Shown here in pieces: positions 8,579-17,161 of a stretch of 64,000 nt of DNA. Source of the stretch: Curtobacterium sp. Leaf261 (GTDB lineage Bacteria; Actinomycetota; Actinomycetes; Actinomycetales; Microbacteriaceae); assembly GCF_001422205.1 (NCBI RefSeq), contig NZ_LMMJ01000007.1:248870-312869 (forward strand). The letters run 5' to 3'. Position numbers and translations under genes: made by a program. The notes under the pieces are model-generated. The model was given only the letters and a program-made list of their open reading frames with translations. It was not told where the DNA came from and ran no database searches. The first letter of the stretch is position 1, and the number at the start of each line of letters is the position of its first letter.

Positions 8579-9943
8579 CTACAGCGCCAGACGGACGCGG
8601 ACGACCTCGGCCAACTCTGCGGCGACCCGCTCGGCCGTCGCCTGGTCGGCGGCCTCGACCATGACCCGGACGACGGGCTCGGTGCCCGAGGGACGGAGCA
8701 GCACCCGGCCGGTGTCACCCAGGGCCTCGCTCGCAGCGGCGACGGCGTCCTGGACACCCTGGTCGGCGAGCCCGTGCCGGTCGACGCCCTTGACGTTGAC
8801 GAGCACCTGGGGGAACACCGTCATCACGGACGCGAGTTCGCCCAGCGTCTTGCCGGTCCGGGCCATCTCGGCGACCAGGTGCAACCCCGTGAGGATGCCG
8901 TCACCCGTCGTGGCGAACTCGTTGAAGATGATGTGGCCGGACTGCTCGCCGCCGAGCGAGTAGTCCCCCTCGACCATCTTCTCGAGCACGTAGCGGTCGC
9001 CGACGCCGGCCTCGATCACGGAGATGCCGTTCTCGGCCATCGCACGCTTCAGCCCGAGGTTCGACATCACCGTCGCGACGAGCGTGTCGTCCTTCAGGTG
9101 CCCGCGCTCCTTGAGCGACAGCGCGAGGATCGCCATGATCTGGTCACCGTCGACGGCGTTCCCGGCGGCGTCCACCGCGAGACACCGGTCGGCGTCTCCG
9201 TCGTGCGCGATGCCGATGTCCGCGCCGGCCTCGAGCACGGCGCGGGCGAGGTTGTCGATGTGCGTGGAGCCGACACCGTCGTTGATGTTCATGCCGTCGG
9301 GGTCGGCCCCGATCAGCGTGATCGTGGCACCCGAGTTGACGAACACCTCGGGAGACACCCCCGCGGCAGCACCGTTCGCGCAGTCGAGGACGACGTGGAT
9401 GCCGTCGAGCCGCGCCGGGAGCGTGCCGAGCAGGTGCACGACGTAGCGGTCCTCGGCATCGGCGAACCGTGTGATGCGGCCGACACCGGCACCGGTCGGG
9501 GTCGGGATCTCGGTCGTGCCGATCGCCGCCTCGATGCGGTCCTCGACCTCGTCGGGGAGCTTCCGGCCACCGGCGGCGAAGAACTTGATGCCGTTGTCGG
9601 GGGCGGGGTTGTGCGACGCGGACACCATCACGCCGAAGTCGGCGTCGATGTCGGCCACGAGGAACGCGGCGGCGGGCGTCGGGATCACACCGGCGTCGAG
9701 GACGTCGACCCCGGCACTCGCCAGACCGGCAGCGACCGCCGCGCCGAGGAACTCCCCGGAGACACGTGGGTCACGCGCCAGGACCGCGCGCGGGCGCGGT
9801 CGACCGGACGCGCGTCGCGCGTCCGCATGGTGTCCGTGTGTGAGCACGGCCGCGCTCGCCTGGGCAAGGCCCAGTGCGAGCGCGGCCGTCAACTCGCCGT
9901 TGGCGAGACCACGAACACCGTCGGTACCGAACAGACGCGGCAC
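8579..9943 (-). CDS. glmM: Phosphoglucosamine mutase
   Basis: 454 aa. It converts GlcN-6-P to GlcN-1-P on the way to UDP-GlcNAc. The phosphoserine loop SASHNP is at 108-113 (Ser110), the metal loop is DGDADRC, and [12 protein letters not shown] near the C-terminus binds the substrate phosphate. The GTG start gives the family N-terminus [11 protein letters not shown]; longer readings are Ser/Arg-rich shadow. It follows rplM-rpsI on the same strand with a 22-bp gap, an order common in Gram-positive bacteria, so read-through from the rplM promoter is likely. Confidence 0.97.
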   Translation of the reverse strand: MPRLFGTDGVRGLANGELTAALALGLAQASAAVLTHGHHADARRASGRPRPRAVLARDPRVSGEFLGAAVAAGLASAGVDVLDAGVIPTPAAAFLVADIDADFGVMVSASHNPAPDNGIKFFAAGGRKLPDEVEDRIEAAIGTTEIPTPTGAGVGRITRFADAEDRYVVHLLGTLPARLDGIHVVLDCANGAAAGVSPEVFVNSGATITLIGADPDGMNINDGVGSTHIDNLARAVLEAGADIGIAHDGDADRCLAVDAAGNAVDGDQIMAILALSLKERGHLKDDTLVATVMSNLGLKRAMAENGISVIEAGVGDRYVLEKMVEGDYSLGGEQSGHIIFNEFATTGDGILTGLHLVAEMARTGKTLGELASVMTVFPQVLVNVKGVDRHGLADQGVQDAVAAASEALGDTGRVLLRPSGTEPVVRVMVEAADQATAERVAAELAEVVRVRLAL

Positions 9944-9965
9944 AGCAGCTCCCGCCGACGTCGGA

Positions 9966-10451
9966 TCAGCGCTTCGAGAACTGCGACGCCTTACGGGCCT
10001 TCTTGAGACCGGCCTTCTTGCGCTCGATGACGCGGGCGTCACGAGTCAGGAAGCCGGCCTTCTTGAGGGCGGCGCGGTTGTTCTCGCGGTCGATCTCGTT
10101 GAGCGTGCGCGCGATGGCGAGGCGGACCGCACCGGCCTGGCCGGAGGGGCCACCACCGGTGACGCGGACCGTGACGTCGTAGGACCCGAGGAGCTCGAGC
10201 ACCTTGAACGGGTCGTTGATGAGCTGCTGGTGCAGCTTGTTCGGGAAGTAGCCCTCGAGCGTACGGCCGTTCACCACGAAGGTGCCGGAACCCGGGACGA
10301 GGCGCACGCGGGCGATTGCCTCCTTGCGGCGCCCGACGGCACCGCCCGAGACGTTGAGGATCTGGCGAGGGGCTGCCTCCGCGGACGCCGGGGCGCTCTC
10401 GGTGGTGAAGCTCTCGGGGGTCTGCTCGATGCTGTCAGCGATCTGGGCCAT
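9966..10451 (-). CDS. rpsI: 30S ribosomal protein S9 (uS9)
   Basis: 161 aa. The conserved S9 body starts near residue 38 ([12 protein letters not shown]) and ends in the family C-terminus [12 protein letters not shown], whose basic tail reaches the P-site tRNA. About 35 N-terminal residues, rich in Ala, Glu and Ser, precede the body and are longer than in E. coli S9. It follows rplM by 36 bp, the usual L13-S9 pair. Confidence 0.98.
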   Translation of the reverse strand: MAQIADSIEQTPESFTTESAPASAEAAPRQILNVSGGAVGRRKEAIARVRLVPGSGTFVVNGRTLEGYFPNKLHQQLINDPFKVLELLGSYDVTVRVTGGGPSGQAGAVRLAIARTLNEIDRENNRAALKKAGFLTRDARVIERKKAGLKKARKASQFSKR

Positions 10452-10487
10452 GAGTTCTTATTCCTTCGAAGTCTTCGTGACCGACGC

Positions 10488-10934
10488 TTACTGCGCGACC
10501 TGGTCGAGGGTGTACGTCGTGGGCTGCTGGGCAGCGTGGGGGTGCTCGGAGCCCGCGTAGACCTTGAGCTTCTTCAGCTGAGCGCGACCGAGGGAGTTCT
10601 TCGGGAGCATGCCGCGGATGGCCTTCTCGACGGCACGCGTCGGGAACTTCTCGAGCATCTCGGGGTAGGTCGTGGCCGTGATGCCGCCCGGGTAGCCCGA
10701 GTGGCGGTAGTAGATCTTCTCGGCGAGCTTGGCGCCGGTGAGGGCCGCCTTCTCCGCGTTGATGATGATGACGAAGTCGCCCATGTCCATGTGGGGGGCG
10801 AAGGTCGCCTTGTGCTTGCCGCGCAGGAGCGCTGCGGCGTGCGATGCCAGGCGGCCGAGCACGACGTCGGTGGCGTCGATGATCAGCCATTCATGCTGGA
10901 CGTCAGCCGGCTTCGGTGAGAACGTGCGAGTCAC
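10488..10934 (-). CDS. rplM: 50S ribosomal protein L13 (uL13)
   Basis: 148 aa with a GTG start; the normal L13 length of about 147 supports this start over the longer open frame. [18 protein letters not shown] and the [10 protein letters not shown] segment are L13 hallmarks. First gene of the rplM-rpsI(-glmM) unit, with a well-formed promoter 143 bp upstream. Confidence 0.98.
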   Translation of the reverse strand: MTRTFSPKPADVQHEWLIIDATDVVLGRLASHAAALLRGKHKATFAPHMDMGDFVIIINAEKAALTGAKLAEKIYYRHSGYPGGITATTYPEMLEKFPTRAVEKAIRGMLPKNSLGRAQLKKLKVYAGSEHPHAAQQPTTYTLDQVAQ

Positions 10935-11076
10935 AGGTGTGCTGCTTTCGTGTCGAGGTGAGTTGTCCGTGAATCCCACTCCGGTGAGGGTTCCGTACCG
11001 GACAGACGTCCGGGGAACACTCCGTTGGAGGGCTCATCTTCGGGTCGTGCGCGCTGGTGGCGCAGACCAAGGGGCA

Positions 11077-11105
11077 ACGATACGCGACGCGAGGTCGCGG
11101 GTCAA
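11077..11105 (-). promoter_or_regulatory. Sigma70-type promoter for rplM-rpsI
   Basis: On the minus strand, TTGACC (11105-11100), a 17-bp spacer, then TATCGT (11082-11077). This predicts transcription from about 11070 and a leader of roughly 135 nt before rplM. The calculation is by eye. Confidence 0.7.
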
Positions 11106-11126
11106 ACGCGGTTGCGTGCGCAACAA

Positions 11127-11174
11127 CGGACGGGAGGGACGGTGCGCGTCCGACTCGCACCGTCCCTCCCGTCA
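11127..11174. repeat. Palindromic intergenic element
   Basis: Arms CGGACGGGAGGGACGGTGCG and GCACCGTCCCTCCCGTC. It lies 15 bp beyond the stop of the secreted nuclease and just upstream of the rplM promoter, a position suited to keeping the two units apart. Confidence 0.8.
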
Positions 11175-11188
11175 GTTCCAGGCTGGCG

Positions 11189-13930
11189 TCAGCCGTGCCA
11201 GAGGTGCGCGATGATCCAAGCGATCAGCGCGGCGATGATCTCGGCGGCGCTCTGGCCGGGGTGTCCGGGCTGACCCGGCTGACCCGGGTGACCCGGCTGC
11301 CCAGGGTTGCCACCGTGACCCGGGTTGCCGGGGTTGCCCGGCTGCCCGCCGTTGTCGACCCCCGGCAGGTCGATGCCGACGAGGATCGGGTCGTGGTCGC
11401 TCGCGCGGTACTGGTCGGGCGTGTACAGGTTCGACACGTTGTCGTTGTACCGGCTGTACTCCAGCCCGACCGACTCGACTGAGTTGATGTTCCAGATGTC
11501 CACGCCCTTGACCGTCGCGAGCGCGGCCTTCGACGCGAACACGTGGTCGAGCGAGCCGCTCAACCCGTCGAACACGTACGAGTGCTCGGACGCGTCGAGC
11601 GCCGGGCCGAGGTCCGTGTAGCCCGCCTGGTCGAGCGCGACCACCGGGTCCTCCTGGCTGTAGGCGTTGAAGTCGCCGAGCATGAAGACCTTGTCGGTGC
11701 CGTACTGCTGCTGCATCGCGGTGGAGAAGGTCACGAGGGCCTTCGCCTGGTTCACCCGCGACAGGTTCGAGGCACCCTGCCCGTCGCCCTGGTCGGCGTC
11801 GGCACCGGTCCCGCTGCCCTTGGACTTGAAGTGGTTCGCGATGACGAGGAACGTCGTGTCCTTGCCGCCGACCTTCGTCTTGCCGGACTTGCCGACCGGC
11901 ACGAGCGGGCGGAACGCGTCGGCCACGGGCTGCCGTGCGTTCGTGAACGCCGGGGCGTCCGTCAGGATCGTCGACTCGCCCTGGGGCGCGACGCGGTCCT
12001 TCTTGTAGATGAGTGCGAGGCGGATGACGTCCTCGCTCGCGGGGACCTTCGCCGGCGACGGAACGTACGCCCAGACGGTCTTCCCCGCGGCGGCGTTCAG
12101 CGCGTCGACGAGGGTCGAGAGCGCGGCGTCCCGGTCCTTCCCGAAGCGTGCGGAGTTCTCGATCTCCTCGAGGGAGACGACGTCGGCGCCGAGGCCGTTG
12201 ATCGCGGTGACGATCTTCTGCTGCTGGCGGGCGAGGTCGTCGGCGTTCGCGGCACCGCGGGCGTCGCAGCCGTCGCGGACGGTGAGCGGGTTGCCCTCGC
12301 GGTCGTCGTAGTACGTGCACCCGGTGAGCTGGTCCCCGGTCGTCGGGAAGTAGTTGAGCACGTTGAACCCGGCGAGCCGGATGTCACCGCCCACGTTCGC
12401 GGGGGCGGCCGGTCGGACGTTCCCGAAGGTCGCCGGGAGGTCGGCCTTCGCCGTGGCGCCGGTGACGGGTGTCGTCGGCTCGAACTTCCACGCCGAGTTC
12501 CGGAAGTCGAGGACGACCGGCTTCGAGAACTGCACCGGAGCGCCGACCGTGACGGGTCCGGCGTTCGTGAGCCACGGCACGGGGATGCTCGACCCGGCCG
12601 CCGTGAGGTAGTTCGTGCTGGCGCCGTCGTCGAGGGTGATCGCACGCGCAGCGTTGTCGGCGGCGACCGCTGCCGCGGCGGGGGTTCCCGGGCGGGCGAC
12701 CTCGGTCGGCTGCAGGAGCGGGGTGGTCCCGCTCGCCAGGGCGACCTCGCCGTACTGGTTCGTCGTGTAGACGTCGGTCACGGTGTAGCTCCCGGCGGGC
12801 TGCACGAGCATGCTCTCCAGCGACTCGCGTGCGGCGTCCGTCCGCGGGAAGGCCACCTGCGCGGGTTTCGGGGCGACGACGCCCGCCGCGGGGAGCTGCT
12901 CGAGGCCCGACGTGCTCGTGACGTTGAGCTCCGTGAGGCCGTAGAACTCCGACACCGTGCCGGTGAGCCGGACGGCCTGGCCGATCGCCACGCTGCCGAC
13001 GGTGGTCGGCGAGTAGACGAAGACACCGTCGGACGCGGTGTGGGTCGACGCGTCGATCGCACCGCCGGTCCCTGCGGTCTGGACGAAGTAGCCCTGGTAG
13101 CCGCCCGTCGGGTACACCGCGGTGACGACGCCCGTCGTGCGGACGGCCTTGTCGACGTACGGCGAGGTGTCCGTCGTGCCCTGGAGCTCGGCGATCGTGA
13201 CGTCCGTGGCGGGTGCCGGGGTCGTGCCGCCGTCGCCGGGATCGGTCGGGTCGGTCGGGTCGGTGGGATCGGTCGGCGCGGTGGTGTCGCCCGCCGCGTT
13301 CGTCGGGGTGATCGTGCTCGTCAGCGCGAAGTCCGCCGCGTTGACGTCCGTGTCGGTCGTGCCCGTCCGCGTCAGCGCGTCCGGCACGGTGTTCGCGGTG
13401 CCGGCCTTCGCGACCGTCGTCTCGAACGTGTTGGACGTGCCGTACCCGACGAGGTCGACGACGCCGGCGGTCCCGGTGGCGATCGCCCCGGTCGGCAGCG
13501 TGAGCGCCGTGGCCTGGTCGGAGAGCACGAGCGTGCCCGTCGAGCCGCTCGGGTTCACGGTGGTGACGGCGTCCGGCGTCGGGAGGGCAGCGCCGTTCGA
13601 CCCGTTCGAGGAGAGCTGGACGAGGAACGTGCCGTGCGCCGGGATCGACCCCGAGAGCGCACCGACCGATGCGGCCCCGGTGCCGGTGGCCGAGCGGTAC
13701 TGGAGCGACCAGCCACTGAGGTCCACTGCGGCGGCGGTCGGGTTGCCGAGCTCGACGAACTTGTTCGTGAACGGTGCGTTGGCGCTGCCGCCCTTGAGGT
13801 AGGCCTCCTCGATGACGACGCCCGTTCCGGACGGGTTCGCGGAGGCGGTCGTGACGGCGACGAGCGGGGCGACGAGGACGGCGGCAGCGGCGGCGATGCC
13901 GAGCACGGTCCTGGAGGTGGAGCGAGGCAT
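11189..13930 (-). CDS. Secreted ExeM/NucH-type endonuclease with lamin-tail domain
   Basis: 913 aa. A signal peptide covers about 1-31 (ending TTASA). Then come a lamin-tail-like domain (about 32-165), a Thr/Pro/Asp linker, an OB-fold-like region (about 240-340) and a C-terminal endonuclease/exonuclease/phosphatase domain starting at about residue 510 (IRLAGFNVLNYF). Catalytic signs are SLEEIEN, the LGDFNAY loop and SDHDPILVGID at 844-854. Family members are extracellular DNases. The C-terminus is odd: a Pro-Gly-rich stretch of about 35 residues, then a short hydrophobic tail ending in AHLWHG rather than a sortase or anchor signal. A palindromic element follows the stop. Confidence 0.88.
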   Translation of the reverse strand: MPRSTSRTVLGIAAAAAVLVAPLVAVTTASANPSGTGVVIEEAYLKGGSANAPFTNKFVELGNPTAAAVDLSGWSLQYRSATGTGAASVGALSGSIPAHGTFLVQLSSNGSNGAALPTPDAVTTVNPSGSTGTLVLSDQATALTLPTGAIATGTAGVVDLVGYGTSNTFETTVAKAGTANTVPDALTRTGTTDTDVNAADFALTSTITPTNAAGDTTAPTDPTDPTDPTDPGDGGTTPAPATDVTIAELQGTTDTSPYVDKAVRTTGVVTAVYPTGGYQGYFVQTAGTGGAIDASTHTASDGVFVYSPTTVGSVAIGQAVRLTGTVSEFYGLTELNVTSTSGLEQLPAAGVVAPKPAQVAFPRTDAARESLESMLVQPAGSYTVTDVYTTNQYGEVALASGTTPLLQPTEVARPGTPAAAAVAADNAARAITLDDGASTNYLTAAGSSIPVPWLTNAGPVTVGAPVQFSKPVVLDFRNSAWKFEPTTPVTGATAKADLPATFGNVRPAAPANVGGDIRLAGFNVLNYFPTTGDQLTGCTYYDDREGNPLTVRDGCDARGAANADDLARQQQKIVTAINGLGADVVSLEEIENSARFGKDRDAALSTLVDALNAAAGKTVWAYVPSPAKVPASEDVIRLALIYKKDRVAPQGESTILTDAPAFTNARQPVADAFRPLVPVGKSGKTKVGGKDTTFLVIANHFKSKGSGTGADADQGDGQGASNLSRVNQAKALVTFSTAMQQQYGTDKVFMLGDFNAYSQEDPVVALDQAGYTDLGPALDASEHSYVFDGLSGSLDHVFASKAALATVKGVDIWNINSVESVGLEYSRYNDNVSNLYTPDQYRASDHDPILVGIDLPGVDNGGQPGNPGNPGHGGNPGQPGHPGQPGQPGHPGQSAAEIIAALIAWIIAHLWHG

Positions 13931-14057
13931 GGTTTCCTTCGAGAGACGAGAAGATCCCTCGAAGCCTATGGAGCTGGGCGAACCCACAGGTTTCGACAAG
14001 GTGAACTCTGCCCCTCGAACAGGGGCAGACCGGTTGTGCTCCGATCATCGGCCTCCG

Positions 14058-14336
14058 TCAAACCGTCACCATCCGGTAGACGGCGATGATCGCCGCGAGC
14101 ACGAACCACCCGAGGAGGCTGTCCCGCCGCCGCGCAAGGAAGACAGCGATCGTCGCCGCGACGATCGCGCACGACATCGCTCCGACGCGGATCGAGAAGT
14201 CCTGCCCGGACACCCCGGCGACCCAGAACCCGAGCGTCCCGATCACGACGAGCATCCCAACAGCGACCCGACGCCATCGGGCACGACTTGCTCGACTGGG
14301 GGTGTGGCCCTGCTCGGCGGCTTGCTCGAGACCCAT
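14058..14336 (-). CDS. Small membrane protein of the peptide/ABC cassette
   Basis: 92 aa with no family I recognise. It has an Arg-rich cytoplasmic start followed by three hydrophobic segments: about 30-50, 60-76 and 76-92. The ATG overlaps the permease stop by 1 bp (TGATG), so it is translated with the ABC genes. In bacteriocin clusters a small membrane protein at the end of the operon often gives producer immunity; that is only an analogy here. Base composition is lower in GC than the flanking housekeeping genes. Confidence 0.7.
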   Translation of the reverse strand: MGLEQAAEQGHTPSRASRARWRRVAVGMLVVIGTLGFWVAGVSGQDFSIRVGAMSCAIVAATIAVFLARRRDSLLGWFVLAAIIAVYRMVTV

Positions 14337-15052
14337 CAGCTCTCCTCCCGCTTCATCCGGATCACGGCGCCAGTTGCCGGCAGAAGGATCCAGAGGGTGA
14401 ACGCGCACGTACCGGCACCGACACCGACACCGCCCTCTCCAAGCAGCGCATTCTGCAAGGACGAGAAGCGAAGGATCTGCGTCCACGCGGGCAATGCCAG
14501 GGTCGCGGTGTCAAGAACGAACGTGACCAACACCACGACGATGACCCCCGCAGCAACGGAGCGCAGGAGCGCTCCGAGAGCGAGCCCGAAGAGCGCAGAG
14601 GTGTACACGAGCACAACTGCCCCCCAGAACGCACCCGGGAGATCACCCGATCGGAACGGGAGACCCGAGATGACAGCTGTGGTTACGACGACGACGCTTG
14701 CGACGGTCACGGACCAGATGAGAACGGCCGTGCTCGCGAGCATGGAAGCGCTGAGCCTAGCGAGGAGGATCGATGTTCTGCTGGCACCTGCGAGGATCTG
14801 ACTTCGATCTCCACGATGCGTTGCGTCTGCGGCGCCGGTGACGACGCTGATCATCGGGATGCTGATCGCTGACGGAAGGATCGAGATCGCGATGATCTCA
14901 GACAGCACAAGGCTGCCGCGGCCCGCGCCGATGGAACTCCCGAGAACCGCAGACGCAACGATGAGGGCGGTGAGTGCGGCCGTGCCGGATGCGGCTCCGA
15001 TCGTGTCGATTCGACGGCGGAGTTCGAACTTCGTGAGCGTGTGGACGCGCAT
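14336..15052 (-). CDS. ABC transporter permease of the peptide cassette
   Basis: 238 aa with about six hydrophobic segments, the layout of an ABC-2-like membrane subunit. A short Arg-rich N-terminus (KFELRRRID) precedes the first segment. It starts 4 bp after the stop of the ATPase gene and overlaps the small membrane protein gene. The product would form a homodimer with the ATPase to export or expel a hydrophobic substrate; the secreted peptide encoded upstream is the obvious candidate (inference). Confidence 0.8.
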   Translation of the reverse strand: MRVHTLTKFELRRRIDTIGAASGTAALTALIVASAVLGSSIGAGRGSLVLSEIIAISILPSAISIPMISVVTGAADATHRGDRSQILAGASRTSILLARLSASMLASTAVLIWSVTVASVVVVTTAVISGLPFRSGDLPGAFWGAVVLVYTSALFGLALGALLRSVAAGVIVVVLVTFVLDTATLALPAWTQILRFSSLQNALLGEGGVGVGAGTCAFTLWILLPATGAVIRMKREES

Positions 15053-15056
15053 CGAC

Positions 15057-15944
15057 TCAACCAGCCTTTGAGGAGAATTCGGCCACCGTCACGGAATCGA
15101 AGATCCGCTCCAACGCCGGTCGACGTCGAGGGCCGACCTCGTTCACGTCGAGCCCGAGCTCCACTGAGACGCGCACGAGGTCCGCGGCACTCAGTACCGT
15201 CTGGATCCGGCCTCCCAAGATTGACACCTCGTGCCCGAGTTCCTCGAGTCGGTCGACCAACACCTGGGCTTCGCTCACGACGATCTCCGAACCGGCGCCG
15301 AGTTCCTCATCGGATCGGCCGACCGAGGACACCATCCGCCCCTGGCTGAGTATGAAGACCTCATCCGCCACGGCGTCGATCTCCCGGAGGAGATGACTGG
15401 ACACGACGACGATGCGGCCGCGAGCGCGGAGGTCAGCGGTGATCTGACGGACCCAACTCATCCCATCCGGATCCAATCCATTCATCGGTTCATCGAGGAG
15501 GACGACCTCTGGATCACCGAGCATGGCCATGGCGATGCCGAGGCGCGCCCGCATCCCCAGCGATAGCGCGCGCACTCGACGGCGCTGGACGGGCCCGAGA
15601 CCACACTGCGTGATCAGACCGTCGACCGACGTCCGCTGGACTCCGCGCAGCATCGCTGAGAGGCGCATCGTCTCGATGACGGATCGGGCTGGGTGGAGGT
15701 CGTCGGTGCCGAGAGACGCCCCGACCCGCAGTGGGGCATCCACGCTGTGCCGCAGGTCGACGGCGCCCCGATCGGGAAGCGTCAGTCCAGCGAGGATGCT
15801 GAGGAGTGTCGATTTCCCTGCTCCGTTCGGACCGACCAAGCCGTAGACACGTCCTGGCATCAGCGTCATGGACACATCGGCGAGCCTCACGCGTCCACGA
15901 GTCGACTTCGAAACACCCCGCACATCGACGATGCCGATGTCCAT
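15057..15944 (-). CDS. ABC transporter ATP-binding protein of the peptide cassette
   Basis: 295 aa. Walker A GPNGAGKST is at 38-46, Walker B is VVLLDEPMNGLDP and the switch His is in SSHLLREID. The signature motif is unusual: LSLGM instead of LSGGQ, though the spacing is right. About 80 C-terminal residues form an accessory domain as in CcmA/BcrA-like ATPases linked to antibiotic-peptide export or resistance. It is preceded by GGAGGGG (8 bp before ATG). The 83-bp gap to the peptide gene holds a stem-loop. Confidence 0.88.
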   Translation of the reverse strand: MDIGIVDVRGVSKSTRGRVRLADVSMTLMPGRVYGLVGPNGAGKSTLLSILAGLTLPDRGAVDLRHSVDAPLRVGASLGTDDLHPARSVIETMRLSAMLRGVQRTSVDGLITQCGLGPVQRRRVRALSLGMRARLGIAMAMLGDPEVVLLDEPMNGLDPDGMSWVRQITADLRARGRIVVVSSHLLREIDAVADEVFILSQGRMVSSVGRSDEELGAGSEIVVSEAQVLVDRLEELGHEVSILGGRIQTVLSAADLVRVSVELGLDVNEVGPRRRPALERIFDSVTVAEFSSKAG

Positions 15945-15972
15945 GTTCGTCCCCTCCTTGTTGCAATTGGCA

Positions 15973-16000
15973 GGCCCGCCCGCTGTCGCGCGGACGGGCC
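15973..16000 (-). terminator. Stem-loop between peptide gene and ABC genes (possible attenuator)
   Basis: Arms GGCCCGCCCGC (15973-15983) and GCGGACGGGCC (15990-16000) pair with one mismatch around a 6-nt loop. No T-run follows, so it may only reduce read-through or stabilise the upstream mRNA. A direct repeat GGGTGATCA lies beside it at 16005-16013 and 16022-16030, the second copy overlapping the peptide stop codon. Confidence 0.5.
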
Positions 16001-16027
16001 CACCGGGTGATCAACCAAACAGGGTGA

Positions 16028-16450
16028 TCATCCGAAGAAGTAGTGCCAAAGCTGATCGAACAACTCCGTCAGCGACAGCTGTGCGAGCTGGTTGATCGTG
16101 GTCCGGATCCAGCCTGCGAGGCCATTCCACCAATTCGTGAACGCCTTGATGCCAGAGCGCAACGCGTCCTTCAGGGCCGGGACGATGGACGGCGCATTCG
16201 ATTTGATCCAGTTGACGATCGAGCCGATCGGCAGCCCGCGCGTCTCACCACCAGCCGGTGCTTGGCCGGCAGGTGCCTCCGTTCCGCCGATGCTCACGGG
16301 CGAGAGAGGACCGCGGAGGGCCCCGCTTGAACTCATGGCGGCCGTCGGCGCGGAGATCGGCTGAGCATTGGCCGCAGTCACACCAGCCCCACCGACGAGC
16401 GCACCGGTCACGACGCAGACGATCACGCCGACTTTGTGAATCTTGTTCAT
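16028..16450 (-). CDS. Secreted Trp-rich amphipathic peptide precursor
   Basis: 140 aa, no family recognised. Residues 1-29 are a clear Sec signal peptide with a likely cut after ANA. Residues 30-72 are Ala/Gly/Pro/Ser-rich and low in charge, like a pro-region. Residues 73-140 look amphipathic and helical, with five Trp (81, 107, 108, 114, 135) and an aromatic end, LWHYFFG. Net charge of this part is about +2. It starts with ATG behind GGATAGGGG and heads an operon with ABC transporter genes, which resembles bacteriocin operons, but no cysteine pattern or known leader is seen. A cell-surface or signalling peptide is an alternative. Confidence 0.72.
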   Translation of the reverse strand: MNKIHKVGVIVCVVTGALVGGAGVTAANAQPISAPTAAMSSSGALRGPLSPVSIGGTEAPAGQAPAGGETRGLPIGSIVNWIKSNAPSIVPALKDALRSGIKAFTNWWNGLAGWIRTTINQLAQLSLTELFDQLWHYFFG

Positions 16451-16504
16451 GAATACCCCTATCCTCTCCGGCGACAGTGCCGGGTGAGAACACCTTTGCA
16501 GACT

Positions 16505-16546
16505 GATGTATAAAATAACATTGTCATCTTATAAATTTTACACATC
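16505..16546 (-). promoter_or_regulatory. AT-rich promoter with inverted repeat for the peptide cassette
   Basis: On the minus strand, TTTATA (16535-16530), 17 bp, then TATACA (16512-16507), 57 bp before the peptide ATG. Arms GATGTATAAAAT (16505-16516) and ATTTTACACATC (16535-16546) form an inverted repeat with one mismatch that covers both boxes, as a repressor operator would. The stretch 16501-16560 is only about one quarter GC in a genome above 70 percent. Confidence 0.6.
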
Positions 16547-16623
16547 AAAAACGAAACATCCCGGCTGAGGTCGTCGTCACCCGGCTCCGAGCCTTCGGTT
16601 GTTCCCGTCGAGCGGCCAGCCGA

Positions 16624-17127
16624 TTACGCGGTCCCGCCGGCGACCTCGGCGAGCGCGTCGCCGTCGAGCCGGCACGTCCGCCACTCGTCGAGGAACGACG
16701 CCCCCATCGACTCGTAGAACCCCACGGCGCCGCTGTTCGTGTCGAGCACGCTCCACTCGAGCCGCGACCACCCCTGCGCGACGCACTCGGACGCCAGCCG
16801 CGCGAGCAGCGCCTTGCCGTACCCGGCGCCCCGGTGCTCGGGCCGGACGTACAGGTCCTCGAGGTGGATGCCGTGGTCGCCCGTCCACGTCGAGTAGGTC
16901 AGGAACCAGATGGCGATCCCGGCGAGCCGGTGCGGCCCATCGGGACCACCGGCAGAGTCCGCCTCCACGACGTGGGCGAACGCCTTCGGCGCCTCGCCGA
17001 ACAGGACGGACTGGAGGCGCGGGCCTGCGTTCCGGACGGCGTCCGGCTCCCCCTGGTGCGCGGCCAGGTCGCGGATGAGCGCCAGGATCTCGGGGACATC
17101 GGACGGTTCGGCGGCGCGGATGGTCAC
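16624..17127 (-). CDS. GNAT-family N-acetyltransferase
   Basis: 167 aa single-domain acetyltransferase. The acetyl-CoA loop is PEHRGAGYGKALL at about residues 93-105, preceded by the strand HLEDLYV; NSGAVGFYESMGA near 131 is the second conserved part. The overall pattern resembles the diamine/spermidine acetyltransferase (SAT) branch, but the substrate cannot be fixed. It lies 34 bp downstream of truA on the same strand and may share its transcript. Confidence 0.88.
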   Translation of the reverse strand: MTIRAAEPSDVPEILALIRDLAAHQGEPDAVRNAGPRLQSVLFGEAPKAFAHVVEADSAGGPDGPHRLAGIAIWFLTYSTWTGDHGIHLEDLYVRPEHRGAGYGKALLARLASECVAQGWSRLEWSVLDTNSGAVGFYESMGASFLDEWRTCRLDGDALAEVAGGTA

Positions 17128-17161
17128 CGCACGAGCCTAGGGCGCAGCGGCCCCCCGTCGG

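Noticed and set aside
10935-11070. Possible L13-type or other riboswitch leader before rplM
   Set aside because: I could not recognise a defined RNA structure by eye; only a leader of about 135 nt can be stated.
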